From the NCBI RefSeq assembly GCF_039621805.1, contig NZ_CP155073.1, positions 124,001 through 188,000 on the forward strand: a stretch of 64,000 nucleotides of DNA, read 5' to 3'. Positions 27,868 to 37,076 of the stretch are shown here, in pieces. The first letter of the stretch is position 1; the number at the start of each line of letters is the position of its first letter. The DNA comes from Paraburkholderia sp. PREW-6R (GTDB lineage Bacteria > Pseudomonadota > Gammaproteobacteria > Burkholderiales > Burkholderiaceae). The position numbers were made by a program, and so were the translations under genes. The notes below the pieces were generated by a model, which saw nothing but the letters and a program-made list of their open reading frames with translations, was not told the origin of the DNA and did not search any database.

Positions 27868-28827
27868 TCACGCTGTCGCAGCGGCGCGCTTCTTTCCGCG
27901 CTGTTTCAGCACGCGAGCCTGCAACACGATCACGAGCAGCAGGAACCCGCCGCGAATCACCGATTGCCAGTACGCCGACAGACTGATGAACCCGAGTCCA
28001 TTCTCGAAATTCAGCAGATTGAACACGATCCCGAGCAGCAGCACGCCGGCAATCGTCATCGCGATCGACCCTTCGCCGCCGGTGAGGAGCGTGCCGCCGA
28101 GCACCACCGCCGAGATCGCGAACAGCTCCCAGCCCACGCCTTCGTTCGGCTGGCCGGCACCGAACTGCGCGGCGAGGATCGCGCCTGCCATGCCGGCGAG
28201 CAGGCCGCTGACCGCGTAAGCCATGATCAGCGTGCGGTCGACGTTCAGACCCATCAGCCGCGCCGCTTCCTCGCTGCCGCCGACCGCCAGCGCATGCCGT
28301 CCGAAGCGCGTGCTGCGCAGCGCGAGCCAACCCGCCACCGCCACGATCACGGCGACGATCCCTGGAATCGGCAGCCCGTACAGATCACCCTGACCGAAGT
28401 TGCCGAAATTCGAGTCCGCCGCGATCGACACCGCGTCGTTCTTGCCCAGCAGCAACGCGACGCCGTGTGCGCCGAGACTCGTTGCCAGTGTCACGATGAA
28501 AGGCAGAATCTTCAGGCGCGTGATGATGACCCCGTTGAGCACGCCCACCGCGAGACCCGCCGCGCAGCCCGCGACCACCGCGACCCAGCCGCCGTGCACG
28601 CTCATCAGCGCCGCGACCACGCTGGAGAGCGCTGCCACCGTGCCGACCGACAGATCGATGCCGCCCGTGATGATGACGAACGCCATGCCCACCGAGATCA
28701 GCGCGAACATCGAGTTGTAGCGCCAGAACGACGTGATGTTGTACGCCGAGCCGAAATGCTCGTAACGCACGAGGCCGAATACGATCAACGCGGCGAGCGC
28801 GAGCAGGATAGGAAGATTTTTTTTCAT
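27868..28827 (-). CDS. yjfF: Sugar ABC transporter permease, YjfF-like
   Basis: A 319-residue BPD_transp_2-type inner-membrane permease with 8-10 hydrophobic helices. The signature ITGGIDLSVG in the first third and GGSEEAARLMGLNVDRT (the cytoplasmic coupling loop) identify the ribose/galactofuranose class. It is the last gene of the ytfQ-ytfR-ytfT-yjfF operon and forms a heterodimer with the other permease. Substrate is inferred from the binding protein. Confidence 0.88.
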   Translation of the reverse strand: MKKNLPILLALAALIVFGLVRYEHFGSAYNITSFWRYNSMFALISVGMAFVIITGGIDLSVGTVAALSSVVAALMSVHGGWVAVVAGCAAGLAVGVLNGVIITRLKILPFIVTLATSLGAHGVALLLGKNDAVSIAADSNFGNFGQGDLYGLPIPGIVAVIVAVAGWLALRSTRFGRHALAVGGSEEAARLMGLNVDRTLIMAYAVSGLLAGMAGAILAAQFGAGQPNEGVGWELFAISAVVLGGTLLTGGEGSIAMTIAGVLLLGIVFNLLNFENGLGFISLSAYWQSVIRGGFLLLVIVLQARVLKQRGKKRAAATA

Positions 28828-28863
28828 CGCATCGGGTCCGGATGGTTTCCTGGATCGCGCCGC

Positions 28864-29919
28864 TTAGCGCGAGCGACGCTGCACATACACCGCCGCGACG
28901 ATGATGCCGGCCTTCACGACCAGCGCTGCTGCGTCGGGAATGCCGTGCGCGAGCAGCGTGTAGCGCAGCAACTGGATAATGAGCGCGCCAATCAGCGTAC
29001 CGCCGATGTACGCCTTGCCGCCCGTCAGCGCGGTCCCGCCGACGGCGACTGCCGCGATCGCATCCAGCTCCACGCCGAGCCCGACCACGTTCGCATCCGA
29101 CGACGAATTCACCGATATCGAGATCAGCCCCGCCAGCCCGGCGAGCGCCGCGCAGAGCGTGTAGGCGATCAGCTTGACCGTCGCGGTCGGCACACCGCAC
29201 AGATAGGCTGCCTTTTCGTTGCCGCCGGTGATAAGCAGATACTGGCCAAACAGCGTCTTGCGTACGACCCACACGAACACCACGACCAGCGCGAGCATCA
29301 GCAGCACCTGGAACGGCACGCCCGCGACCTTGCCGAGCGCTATCCACTGGAACGCCGGGTTGTTGAACGCCTGCAGGCTGCCGTCCGTCACGACCTGCGC
29401 AATGCCGCGCCCCGCGATGAACAGCACGAGCGTCGCGACGATCGGCTGCACCGCTAACTTCGTGACCAGAAACCCGTTGAAAACGCCGCACGCCGCGGCG
29501 GCCAGCACCGGCAGCACGAACGCGAGCGCGATGCCGCCCGGCCCTGGAATGTTCATGAACAGCATCGGCGCGAGCGCACCGGAAATCGCCATCGACGCAC
29601 CGACGGACAGATCGATGCCGCCCGTGGCCACCACGAGCGTCATGCCGATGCCGACGATCACGATCGTCACCACCTGCGTCATATTCACGTTGAAGGTCTG
29701 CAGCGACCAGAAATGCGGCGTGAAAATGAGGTTGAACAGCACCATCGCGAGCAGCACGATGACTTCGCGCTGCATCGCGAGACGACGCCATTTCTGCACC
29801 GTGGTCGCCGGCCCGACGCGCGGCGTGACGGTTGGGGCGGCCGCCGCGGGCGTCGGTGAGCCGCTGTCGCCGTTGCGCGGTTCGCTGCCCAACGACTCGG
29901 TGTGCAACTTAAGCGCCAT
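28864..29919 (-). CDS. ytfT: Sugar ABC transporter permease, YtfT-like
   Basis: A 351-residue permease of the same class with an extra polar N-terminal stretch (about 1-50, Pro/Ala-rich). VVATGGIDLSVGAS and GGNEKAAYLCGVPTATVK are the conserved blocks. It overlaps the end of the ATPase gene by 11 bases and lies 36 bases before the second permease gene, so the two are translationally linked. Confidence 0.88.
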   Translation of the reverse strand: MALKLHTESLGSEPRNGDSGSPTPAAAAPTVTPRVGPATTVQKWRRLAMQREVIVLLAMVLFNLIFTPHFWSLQTFNVNMTQVVTIVIVGIGMTLVVATGGIDLSVGASMAISGALAPMLFMNIPGPGGIALAFVLPVLAAAACGVFNGFLVTKLAVQPIVATLVLFIAGRGIAQVVTDGSLQAFNNPAFQWIALGKVAGVPFQVLLMLALVVVFVWVVRKTLFGQYLLITGGNEKAAYLCGVPTATVKLIAYTLCAALAGLAGLISISVNSSSDANVVGLGVELDAIAAVAVGGTALTGGKAYIGGTLIGALIIQLLRYTLLAHGIPDAAALVVKAGIIVAAVYVQRRSR

Positions 29920-31543
29920 GACGGTCGCCCTCCAACGCGTCTTCGATATTCGAGGCCTGCGTCGATTGCGCGGCTTCGGCGAGTTGCGACTGTCCTTTGC
30001 TGCCGTAAGCGATGGCGTCCATGATGGCGGTCTCGCTCATGTTGGCGCCGTTCAGTTCGGCTACCGTGCGGCCGTCGCGAATCACCACCGCGCGATCGGC
30101 TACGGCAGTCAGTTCTTCGAGTTCCGACGCCGACAGCAGCACCGCCAGCCCCGCGTCACGCAATTCGCGCACGATCTTTGCAACGTCCGCTTTTGCGCCG
30201 ACATCGATACCGCGCGTGGGTTCGTCGAGCAACAGCAGCGAGGGTTCGGCCGCCAGCCAGCGCGCGAGCAGGACCTTCTGCTGATTGCCGCCGGACAGCT
30301 CGCGGATCGGCTGGTCGGCGGAACGCAGCTTGATGCCGAGCGACGCAATGAAGCGCTCGACAATCGCCTGCTGCTTCTTCACGTCCACCACGCCGTTTCT
30401 GGCGAGCGTGCGCAAACAGACGAGCGTGAGGTTGTCGCGCACGGACAGTTCGGGCACGATCCCCTCGGCCTTGCGGTCTTCGGTGAGATAGGCGAGACCG
30501 CGGGAAATCGCGTCTTGCGGCGACTTCAGCGCGACCGTTTCGCCGTTGATCGACAGCGAACCCTGCTCCAGCGGGTCGGCGCCGAACATGAGGCGCATGG
30601 TTTCCGTGCGGCCCGAGCCGAGCAGACCGGCGAGTCCCACTGCCTCCCCTGCGTGGACTTCGAGCGAGACATCGTTCACTTTGGGATGCGCGCTAATGTG
30701 CGACACCGACATTGCCTGCTTGCCGCGTCGCGCGAGATTGGCTTCGCGGGCTTCGGTGTCGTCCTGCACGACAGCCGCGAGCGTGCGGCCGAGCATCGTG
30801 GTGACGAGTTGCAGCTTGTCCATGTCGGCCATCCTGCTTTGCGCGACGGTCTGGCCGTCGCGCATCACGGTGACGCGGTCGCACAGCGCATAGAGTTCGT
30901 CGAGCCGGTGCGATACGAAGATCACCGCTCGCCCGTCGTCACGTAATTTGCGAACCACGGTGAACAGCAGTTCCACTTCGCGTTCGTCGAGCGACGAGGT
31001 GGACTCGTCCATGATGACCATCTTCGCATCCGAGGACACCGCGCGCGCCAGTGCCACCATCTGCTGGATCGCGGTCGAGTAGCGTCCCACCGGTTTCTTC
31101 ACGTCGATCTGCAAGCCGAACGATTCGAGCAGCGCGGCGGCGCGCGTTTGCACGGCGCGCCAGTCGATCAGACCGAAGCGGCGCGGCTCGCGTCCAAGAT
31201 AGATGTTTTCCGCGACCGAGCGGAACGGCACCAGGTTGATTTCCTGGTAGATCGTGCTGATGCCGGCTTCGCGCGCCTCTTTCGGCGTGCGGAAATCGAC
31301 TTCGCGTCCTTCGAAGCGTACCGTGCCCGATCCGCGCCGATAGGCGCCGGTCAGGATCTTGATCATCGTGGATTTGCCCGCGCCATTCTGGCCGATCAGC
31401 GCATGCACTTCGCCGGCGGCGACACTGAGATTCGCGCCGCGCAACGCGGCCACGCCGCCGAAGCTGATGCCGATGTCCTGCATCTCGAGCAGCGGCGAAC
31501 CGGAAAGGGGAGAGTGTGGCGTCTGCGTGCCGGATTCCGTCAC
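29909..31543 (-). CDS. ytfR: Sugar ABC transporter ATP-binding protein, YtfR-like
   Basis: A 544-residue protein with two fused ABC ATPase halves, as in RbsA/MglA/YtfR. The first half has Walker A GQNGAGKST and the signature GRYSTAIQQM; the second has a degenerate P-loop (GLLGSGRTE) and the intact signature LSGGNQQKVLLARWL with LLLDEPTRGID. This asymmetry is usual for the class. The start is GTG, fixed by a near-perfect CAGGAGGACAACC ribosome site. A strong hairpin separates it from ytfQ upstream. Confidence 0.9.
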   Translation of the reverse strand: MTESGTQTPHSPLSGSPLLEMQDIGISFGGVAALRGANLSVAAGEVHALIGQNGAGKSTMIKILTGAYRRGSGTVRFEGREVDFRTPKEAREAGISTIYQEINLVPFRSVAENIYLGREPRRFGLIDWRAVQTRAAALLESFGLQIDVKKPVGRYSTAIQQMVALARAVSSDAKMVIMDESTSSLDEREVELLFTVVRKLRDDGRAVIFVSHRLDELYALCDRVTVMRDGQTVAQSRMADMDKLQLVTTMLGRTLAAVVQDDTEAREANLARRGKQAMSVSHISAHPKVNDVSLEVHAGEAVGLAGLLGSGRTETMRLMFGADPLEQGSLSINGETVALKSPQDAISRGLAYLTEDRKAEGIVPELSVRDNLTLVCLRTLARNGVVDVKKQQAIVERFIASLGIKLRSADQPIRELSGGNQQKVLLARWLAAEPSLLLLDEPTRGIDVGAKADVAKIVRELRDAGLAVLLSASELEELTAVADRAVVIRDGRTVAELNGANMSETAIMDAIAYGSKGQSQLAEAAQSTQASNIEDALEGDRHGA

Positions 31544-31660
31544 GGTTGTCCTCCTGATGCGTGTGCTGCATGTGCGGCGCGCATGAAACGCTTCGCGTGC
31601 GGGCTGCATGGGGCGCGGCGGCGGATCGGTCAGCCGAACCATGTTACGCCGCATAAAAGC

Positions 31661-31697
31661 GAAGCGACGGTCCGTGCAATCACGGGCGCGTCGCTTC
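31661..31697 (-). repeat. Intercistronic hairpin between ytfQ and ytfR
   Basis: GAAGCGACG pairs with CGTCGCTTC around an inner CCGTG/CACGG stem. No T tract follows, so it is more likely an mRNA-stabilising or attenuating structure than a full terminator, as is common after periplasmic binding-protein genes. Confidence 0.6.
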
Positions 31698-31797
31698 GAA
31701 CCCTTCCCGTCACCCGCCCGCCGTGCAATGTTGGATCGACAGGGGACGGTTTATAGGCGGGTGATTTCCTGCTGCAACGCTGCGATACCAATAGCGA

Positions 31798-32817
31798 TCA
31801 ATAGCCGTACTGCATGTTCTGCTGCACGTTGCTCTTGTCGTAGAAGCGGTCCGAGACCTTGACCCACGTGGGGATCTTCTCGCCCTTCGCGTAACGCTGG
31901 GCGACGTCGCACGCGAGCGGGCCGAAGAACGGGCTCGACTGCACGCTTGCGCCGAGTTCGCCGGCGGCGATCGCATCCATGCCGCCCTTCGTGCCGTCGA
32001 TCGTCACGATCTGGATGTCCTTGCCCGGCTGCTTGCCGGCTGCCTTGATCGCGGCGATTGCGCCAAGCGCCATTTCGTCGTTGTGTGCATAGACGGCGGT
32101 CACGTCTGGATGCGCCTGCAATAGCGTCTCCATCACCTGACGACCCTTGTCGCGCGCGAAGTCGCCGCTTTGCGAGGCGATGATCGACATGCCCGGGTTC
32201 TTCGCGATCACTTCGTCGAAACCCTTCTTGCGATCGTTTGCGGCGGAGGCGCCCGTCGTGCCTTCCAGTTCGATGATCTTCGCCTTGCCGCCCGTCGCCT
32301 TGACGAGCCAGTCGGCGGCGCGATGGCCCTGATCGATGAAGTCGGAACCGATGAACGTGATGTAATCGCGCCCCGCCTTGGCCACGGACTGATCGACGTC
32401 ACGGTCGACCAGAATCACCGGAATGCCGGCCTTCTTGGCTTGCAGCACGATCGGTGCGAGCGGTTTTTCTTCGCGCGGCGGGAATACCAGCAGATCGACG
32501 TGCTGCGCGATCATGCTTTGAATGTCGGATACCTGTTTGGAGTTCGAGCCGTTGGCGTCGGTCATCACCATCTGCCAGCCGCATTTGGCCGCAATGTCCT
32601 TGAAGCTCTTGGTTTCCGCGAGCCGCCACGGATTGTTGCTTTCGGTCTGCGCGAAGCCGACCTTCAGCGGCGTCTTGGTAGACAGTTTGGGCAACGCGTC
32701 GTCAGCGTGCGCGGTGGCGACGCCAAAACCGATTGCCAGAGCCAGCAGGGAACCTGCGAGCGGACGAATCTGCTGCTTGCGCGCGTGTTTGCGCAACTGC
32801 TTGTTGAGCGACGCCAT
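31798..32817 (-). CDS. ytfQ: Sugar ABC transporter substrate-binding protein, YtfQ-like
   Basis: A periplasmic binding protein of the ribose/galactofuranose class (peripla_BP_4), 339 residues with a signal peptide (about 1-38, ending THAHA-D). It closely follows E. coli YtfQ, the galactofuranose-binding protein, in ELEGTTGASAANDRKKGFDE, SQSGDFARDKGRQVMETLL and VYAHNDEMALGAI. The target sugar is therefore probably galactofuranose, galactose or arabinose. It is the first gene of the transport operon, with GGAGG before ATG and an operator-bearing promoter upstream. Confidence 0.9.
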   Translation of the reverse strand: MASLNKQLRKHARKQQIRPLAGSLLALAIGFGVATAHADDALPKLSTKTPLKVGFAQTESNNPWRLAETKSFKDIAAKCGWQMVMTDANGSNSKQVSDIQSMIAQHVDLLVFPPREEKPLAPIVLQAKKAGIPVILVDRDVDQSVAKAGRDYITFIGSDFIDQGHRAADWLVKATGGKAKIIELEGTTGASAANDRKKGFDEVIAKNPGMSIIASQSGDFARDKGRQVMETLLQAHPDVTAVYAHNDEMALGAIAAIKAAGKQPGKDIQIVTIDGTKGGMDAIAAGELGASVQSSPFFGPLACDVAQRYAKGEKIPTWVKVSDRFYDKSNVQQNMQYGY

Positions 32818-32904
32818 TGTCTTCCTCCAGTACCTGGTGAGGTGTTTTGCTTTTTGTGTTTCTCCAGCCGGGTGATGCCTGTTCCAACTTGACCGGACGT
32901 GCCG

Positions 32905-32947
32905 ATTATTTCATCCAGAATTATTATCGGTCAATCACTAATAATAT
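32905..32947 (-). promoter_or_regulatory. Promoter and operator of the ytfQRT-yjfF operon
   Basis: On the minus strand TTGACC (32934-32929), an 18-base spacer and AATAAT (32910-32905) form a good sigma-70 promoter. Half-sites ATTATTA (32920-32926) and TAATAAT (32939-32945) flank the -35. The motif ACTAATAATAT (32937-32947) also occurs upstream of lacI and galM. The element overlaps the last codons of the regulator gene. Confidence 0.55.
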
Positions 32948-34013
32948 TAATTATTGGCTTTTTTGCCTCGGTAATTACCCTGACCGAACCGCGTTCAACG
33001 AGTGGCCCATCCAGCTTGACGAGCCGATGCCGCACGGGTGCGCCCGCTGCCCGGTTGTGTTCCTCCTGCAGCAGAGTTTCTACCGCCCAGCGGCCCAATT
33101 CGTAGTTCGGCAGCACGACCGTGGACAGCGGCGGATGCGTATGGCGCGCGATTTCCTGGTCGTCATAGCCGAGCACTGAGACATCCTCCGGCACGCGCAG
33201 ACCGAGTTGCTTGAGCGCTTCGATCGCGCCGATCGCTGTCAGGTCGTTCGCGCAGAAAATCGCGGTGGGCGGGTTGGCTTCGCGCATCAGCGAAAGCGTC
33301 AACTCGAAGCCGAGACCCGAGCTCCAGTCGCCGTCGCGTACGAGTTCCGGCGCGAACGGCAGGTCCGCCGTGGCGAGCGCGGTGCGGTAGCCCTTGAGCC
33401 GATCTTTCGACGCGTCCTGCCACGGCTCGCCGTTGATATAGCCGATCCGCCGATGCCCCGATTGCAGCAGATACTCGGTCGCCAGATGGCCGCCGGCGAC
33501 CTCCGCCGGTACGACGGAGGAGAAGCCGCTGTCGCTCGTGTAGCAGTTAAGCAGAACGGTGGGCACCTGCGACAGCGCGGCGGGCGGCGCCACCTTGCGC
33601 GTATAGACAGTTGCGTAGATCACGCCGAATACGTGCGGGTTCGACAGTGTCGTATCGAGCACCTTCTTTTCAATGTCCGCGTTGCCATGTGTCGAGTAGA
33701 CGGCAAGCATCTTGCCGCTCGCATACGCCGCATCGCGCGCGCCGTCGACGTTGACGACGGGGTGCGGGCTCGTGGAAATTTCGTCGGCGAGATAAACGAT
33801 CAGATTGCGTTCGTCGGTGGATGCCGACAGGGGTTCACGCAGCGACAGTCGGTAGCCCAGATCGTGCGCGGCCTTCAACACCTTGTTGCGGGTAGCTTCG
33901 GAAAACTTGGCGCCGGTCGCGTTATTCAGCACCAGCGAGACAGTCGACTGCGACACGCCAGTGAGCTTGGCGATGTCGGTCATGGTGGGACGTCGTTGAG
34001 TCGATTTTTTCAT
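32931..34013 (-). CDS. LacI family transcriptional regulator
   Basis: A 360-residue LacI/GalR repressor. The helix-turn-helix is PTMTDIAKLTGVSQSTVSLVLNN (about 10-32) with the hinge helix ATRNKVLKAAHDLGY following, then the periplasmic-binding-protein-like effector domain with GYDDQEIARHTHPPLSTV near the end. It lies directly upstream of ytfQ in the same direction and divergent from an aldose epimerase gene, so it very likely controls both with the transported sugar as inducer. Repeated AT-rich boxes at both promoters are the likely operators. One of them is built into its own last codons (encoding roughly Ile-Asn-Ile-Ile-Ser-Asp). Confidence 0.92.
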   Translation of the reverse strand: MKKSTQRRPTMTDIAKLTGVSQSTVSLVLNNATGAKFSEATRNKVLKAAHDLGYRLSLREPLSASTDERNLIVYLADEISTSPHPVVNVDGARDAAYASGKMLAVYSTHGNADIEKKVLDTTLSNPHVFGVIYATVYTRKVAPPAALSQVPTVLLNCYTSDSGFSSVVPAEVAGGHLATEYLLQSGHRRIGYINGEPWQDASKDRLKGYRTALATADLPFAPELVRDGDWSSGLGFELTLSLMREANPPTAIFCANDLTAIGAIEALKQLGLRVPEDVSVLGYDDQEIARHTHPPLSTVVLPNYELGRWAVETLLQEEHNRAAGAPVRHRLVKLDGPLVERGSVRVITEAKKPIINIISD

Positions 34014-34362
34014 TGTGCGGGCCGCTGTGTCGCGGCGCTGGAGCAGGTGCAAGCCAGTAGCATGATGGTGCCGACGGTACCACTAATAATATGCACCCGG
34101 CAACGCGCGCTAACCCGCCATTTGGGAGTTTCCGTTTGCTCAACAGACGCAAGTCGCGACCAAAATTATTACTAATAATATTGACCGATGCACTTTGGCG
34201 TGCCATTCTCGGTCGCGCGGACAGCAAGCGTTCGCCGGCTGTGCGTGATGCACGGCATGTCAATGCAAAACCATGTGCATGGGATTGGGCGAAGTCCGAT
34301 CGACAGGAGACACCGATGTGCGTTCATGCCGCCATCCGCCAGAGGTTCTGCCTTTTCTAACC
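34014..34362. promoter_or_regulatory. lacI / galM divergent control region with operator boxes
   Basis: A perfect 15-bp palindrome ATTATTACTAATAAT lies at 34165-34179. The 11-mer ACTAATAATAT occurs in it (34171-34181) and again at 34082-34092. The second copy supplies TATTAT on the minus strand, which with TTAGCG 16 bases upstream makes a plausible lacI -10, suggesting autoregulation. TTGACC follows the first copy and may be the galM -35, though its -10 is weak. Confidence 0.55.
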
Positions 34363-35367
34363 ATGCCCGACGACGTTTCCTCTCATTCCACTCCGCCGCT
34401 CGCCGAAGCGCACATCGAGCATCCGGATCTTGCGTGGCTCGACGACCCGGCGATCGCCGCCACTCTGGTCACGCTGACGGCAGGCCCATTGCGGCTCGTG
34501 ACGGCGCCGGAGATAGGCGGCGCGCTGGCCGCGTTCTACGAAGTGACGCCGGACGGCCCGCTGCATTGGCTGCGGCCTGCATCGCAGGCCGCGTTCGATA
34601 CGCGCGACCCGCTGCGCATGTCCAGCTTTCCGCTTCTACCGTATTGCAACCGGATTCGCGACGCGCGCTTTTCGTTCGACGGTAAAACAATCGACCTTGC
34701 CGGCAACGATCCGCGTTTTGCGCATGCGCTTCACGGCAATGCATGGCGGCGTCCCTGGCAAGTCGGCGAGCGCACCGCAGCCTCGGTGACGCTGGCGTTC
34801 GAACACGTGCCCGACGCACGGCAACCCGGCGACTGGCCTTTTCACTATCGCGCCGAGCAACGAATCGAGTTGAAGAGCGGCGCGCTCTACATCACGCTCG
34901 CCGCGCAGAATCTCTCCGCGCGGCCGATGCCATTCGGCATGGGACATCACCCTTACTATCCACGCACCGCGCAAACACGCATCTATGCCGACGTGCGAGC
35001 GATGTGGCATTCCGACGCCGACGTACTGCCAACGCGTCTCGGTCCCCATCCCGCTGTGGAGGCATTGCACGAAGGCATGTCGGCGGATGCGTTCGATCTC
35101 GACAACAACTTCGCGAACTGGTCGCGCGAGGCGACGATTGCATGGCCCGACGAACAGCGCAGTCTCGTCATGACCGCCGACGCGCCGTTCGACCATACGG
35201 TGATCTTCGCGCCGGCGAGTGACCGGACGCAGCTTTGCGTGGAACCGGTGACGAACACTACCGACAGCTTCAATGGCGTCGGCACGCGCGAGCAGGTGGG
35301 CGGCTGCGTGTTGCAACCGGGCGAGGCGATCACCGCAACCGTGAAATGGACGCCGCAGCGCGACTAG
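34363..35367 (+). CDS. galM: Aldose 1-epimerase (mutarotase)
   Basis: A 334-residue GalM-family enzyme interconverting alpha and beta anomers of sugars such as galactose. Typical motifs: LPYCNRIRDARFSFDGK, HALHGNAWRRPW (active-site His), FGMGHHPYYP (catalytic His) and CVEPVTNTTDSFN (catalytic Glu). Its position opposite a LacI regulator and a YtfQ-type transporter fits anomer conversion of the imported sugar. The start at MPDDVSSHS is by inference; the ribosome site is weak and the upstream in-frame extension lacks conservation features. Confidence 0.88.
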   Translation: MPDDVSSHSTPPLAEAHIEHPDLAWLDDPAIAATLVTLTAGPLRLVTAPEIGGALAAFYEVTPDGPLHWLRPASQAAFDTRDPLRMSSFPLLPYCNRIRDARFSFDGKTIDLAGNDPRFAHALHGNAWRRPWQVGERTAASVTLAFEHVPDARQPGDWPFHYRAEQRIELKSGALYITLAAQNLSARPMPFGMGHHPYYPRTAQTRIYADVRAMWHSDADVLPTRLGPHPAVEALHEGMSADAFDLDNNFANWSREATIAWPDEQRSLVMTADAPFDHTVIFAPASDRTQLCVEPVTNTTDSFNGVGTREQVGGCVLQPGEAITATVKWTPQRD

Positions 35368-35416
35368 CATGCGGCGCCCTGGTCGGCGACAAGGGCGAGC
35401 CGACAATACGCGAACG

Positions 35417-36214
35417 CTATTCGATGCGTAGACGCGCCATATACGGCAGGTGATCGGACAGCCACGCCGTTTCCTGCGTCGGCGGGATCCATTCGACAGG
35501 CTGCATGCCGCGCACGAACATCTTGTCGAGCGCGAGTGCCGGTGAAAACGCCGGGAAGGTGCGGCCCGATTCGCCGAGCAGCGTCGCCACTTCCTGCAGA
35601 CCATGCTCGCCGAACAACGGCACCGAGTCATTGCGCCAGTCGTTGAAGTCGCCGGCCAGAACCAGCGGCCCTTCGGGTGCTTCCTTCGCGATCCAGTGCG
35701 CAATCCAGTTCATTTGCCGCAAGCGCGCCGAACGCGTGAGCGCCAGATGCGCGCACAGCAGCGTGATCGAATGGCCGCCGAACGTCGCGCGTGCCACCAG
35801 CAAGCCACGCTTTTCAAAGCGATGCGCGGAAATGTCCCAGCGTCCGCCGAGATCCAGCGGATGGGGCGACAGAATCGCATTGCCATGCCGCCACGACGGT
35901 TTGAACACGTTTGGGCCGAGCGCGATGTCGAGTTCCAGTGCGCGCGCAATCTCAGTGGCCTGGCAGTGCCAGACATCGTTCAGCGGATCGGCGAGCGGCG
36001 CACCGAAGCTGCTCGCCAGGACCGGCGACGGCATGCGCCGCGCCATCGCTTCCTGTAAAAAATACGCATCCGCATGGGTCGACTGGACCCAGCGTTGCAT
36101 GGCCTGCCAGGCCTGAAAACCGAGTGGCGTGCGGCCTTTATGCAGATTCCAGCTCACCGCAACGAAATCTTTGGGCGCTGTGCTCTCGCGGATCAATTCT
36201 TCGGGGTTTCGCAT
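35417..36214 (-). CDS. Endonuclease/exonuclease/phosphatase family protein
   Basis: A 265-residue protein of the EEP (DNase I-like) fold. Metal- and phosphate-binding signatures: SWNLHKGR (N-terminal strand), FLQEA (catalytic Glu), GDFNDWRND and the terminal SDHLPYMARL (Asp-His pair). No signal peptide is seen, so it acts in the cytoplasm. Family members include nucleases and phosphodiesterases; the substrate cannot be named. It is convergent with galM, with 49 bases between. Confidence 0.87.
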   Translation of the reverse strand: MRNPEELIRESTAPKDFVAVSWNLHKGRTPLGFQAWQAMQRWVQSTHADAYFLQEAMARRMPSPVLASSFGAPLADPLNDVWHCQATEIARALELDIALGPNVFKPSWRHGNAILSPHPLDLGGRWDISAHRFEKRGLLVARATFGGHSITLLCAHLALTRSARLRQMNWIAHWIAKEAPEGPLVLAGDFNDWRNDSVPLFGEHGLQEVATLLGESGRTFPAFSPALALDKMFVRGMQPVEWIPPTQETAWLSDHLPYMARLRIE

Positions 36215-36314
36215 GCCGCGTTGTCCACGTGTTCTGTTTGAGGGCTAGGGTACTCGCGCGTGATTCGCTCGGATTGAATCGACGCGCCGATCCGTTCCAT
36301 GCGCGTTCTGCGCG

Positions 36315-36809
36315 TTAATTCGCGCCGGTCGAAAGACCGGCACGCACGCGGTAGACCAGGTTCGGGTTTTTGTCGACGATCGTCCAGCTCGCCCATTGGC
36401 CCGCCGCCACTTGCAGGCCCGGGTGACTCGCGCTCACCTGCCGGGGTTGTGGCGGCAGCTTGCAGCCAGTGTCGGTTTGCTGGGCCGAGTCTTCCTCTAA
36501 CGTTTCCTGCGCGTCGATCGACAGGGTCACGTGGCTCGCGTCCGCCTGCAGCGGCGAAACCGTCAGCGTGCGCGCGAGGTCGATGCTGCCGCCCGGCTGA
36601 TCCTTACACCCGACGTTGTGTTGCACTATCTTGTGGTGCGTATCCGTGCGCGCCTGGCCGACCGTGGTGGTGCCTTCGAAGGAGTCGATCTGCTGGCCGT
36701 CGCGCACAACCTGCAGTTGCCATTGAACGACCTGTTGCGCGGGCGGTTGTTGTGCGTTTGCAAGCAACGAAGTGCCGAGCAGCAAGGTCGCGATACTGGT
36801 TTTCCACAT
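36315..36809 (-). CDS. Exported hypothetical protein
   Basis: A 164-residue protein with a clear Sec signal peptide (residues 1-20, MWKTSIATLLLGTSLLANAQ). The mature part is a beta-rich domain beginning VVQWQLQVVRDGQQIDSFEG with two Cys (in VGCKDQPG and TGCKLPP) that could form a disulphide. No family was recognised. It is probably periplasmic. A GGAGAC ribosome site precedes ATG. Confidence 0.75.
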   Translation of the reverse strand: MWKTSIATLLLGTSLLANAQQPPAQQVVQWQLQVVRDGQQIDSFEGTTTVGQARTDTHHKIVQHNVGCKDQPGGSIDLARTLTVSPLQADASHVTLSIDAQETLEEDSAQQTDTGCKLPPQPRQVSASHPGLQVAAGQWASWTIVDKNPNLVYRVRAGLSTGAN

Positions 36810-36988
36810 ATACGAAGTCTCCGGTGACTGCGTCCGGCCGAGTGATCAGACGGCCATCTTACGCCTGATGGGAAGAACGTTTTTCTGACATCCAAATCGG
36901 GGCCGGGTTCAGCAACAATCCATTTCCGTGGCGCGGGCAATCGCCGAAAACATGCCGTTGTTAGCAGCAGAGCGGCAAGACTGCTGGC

Positions 36989-37016
36989 TTGCACGTGAAT
37001 ATGTCCTCGCTACACT
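36989..37016 (+). promoter_or_regulatory. Candidate promoter of the AAA ATPase gene
   Basis: TTGCAC, 16-base spacer, TACACT. A short GGCGC/GCGCC hairpin lies in the leader (about 37028-37044), shortly before the ribosome site. Confidence 0.45.
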
Positions 37017-37076
37017 GAACCTGAAACGGCGCTTATGAGGCGCCGCCACAGCAAGACCAGTCAGACGGGGTGAGCC

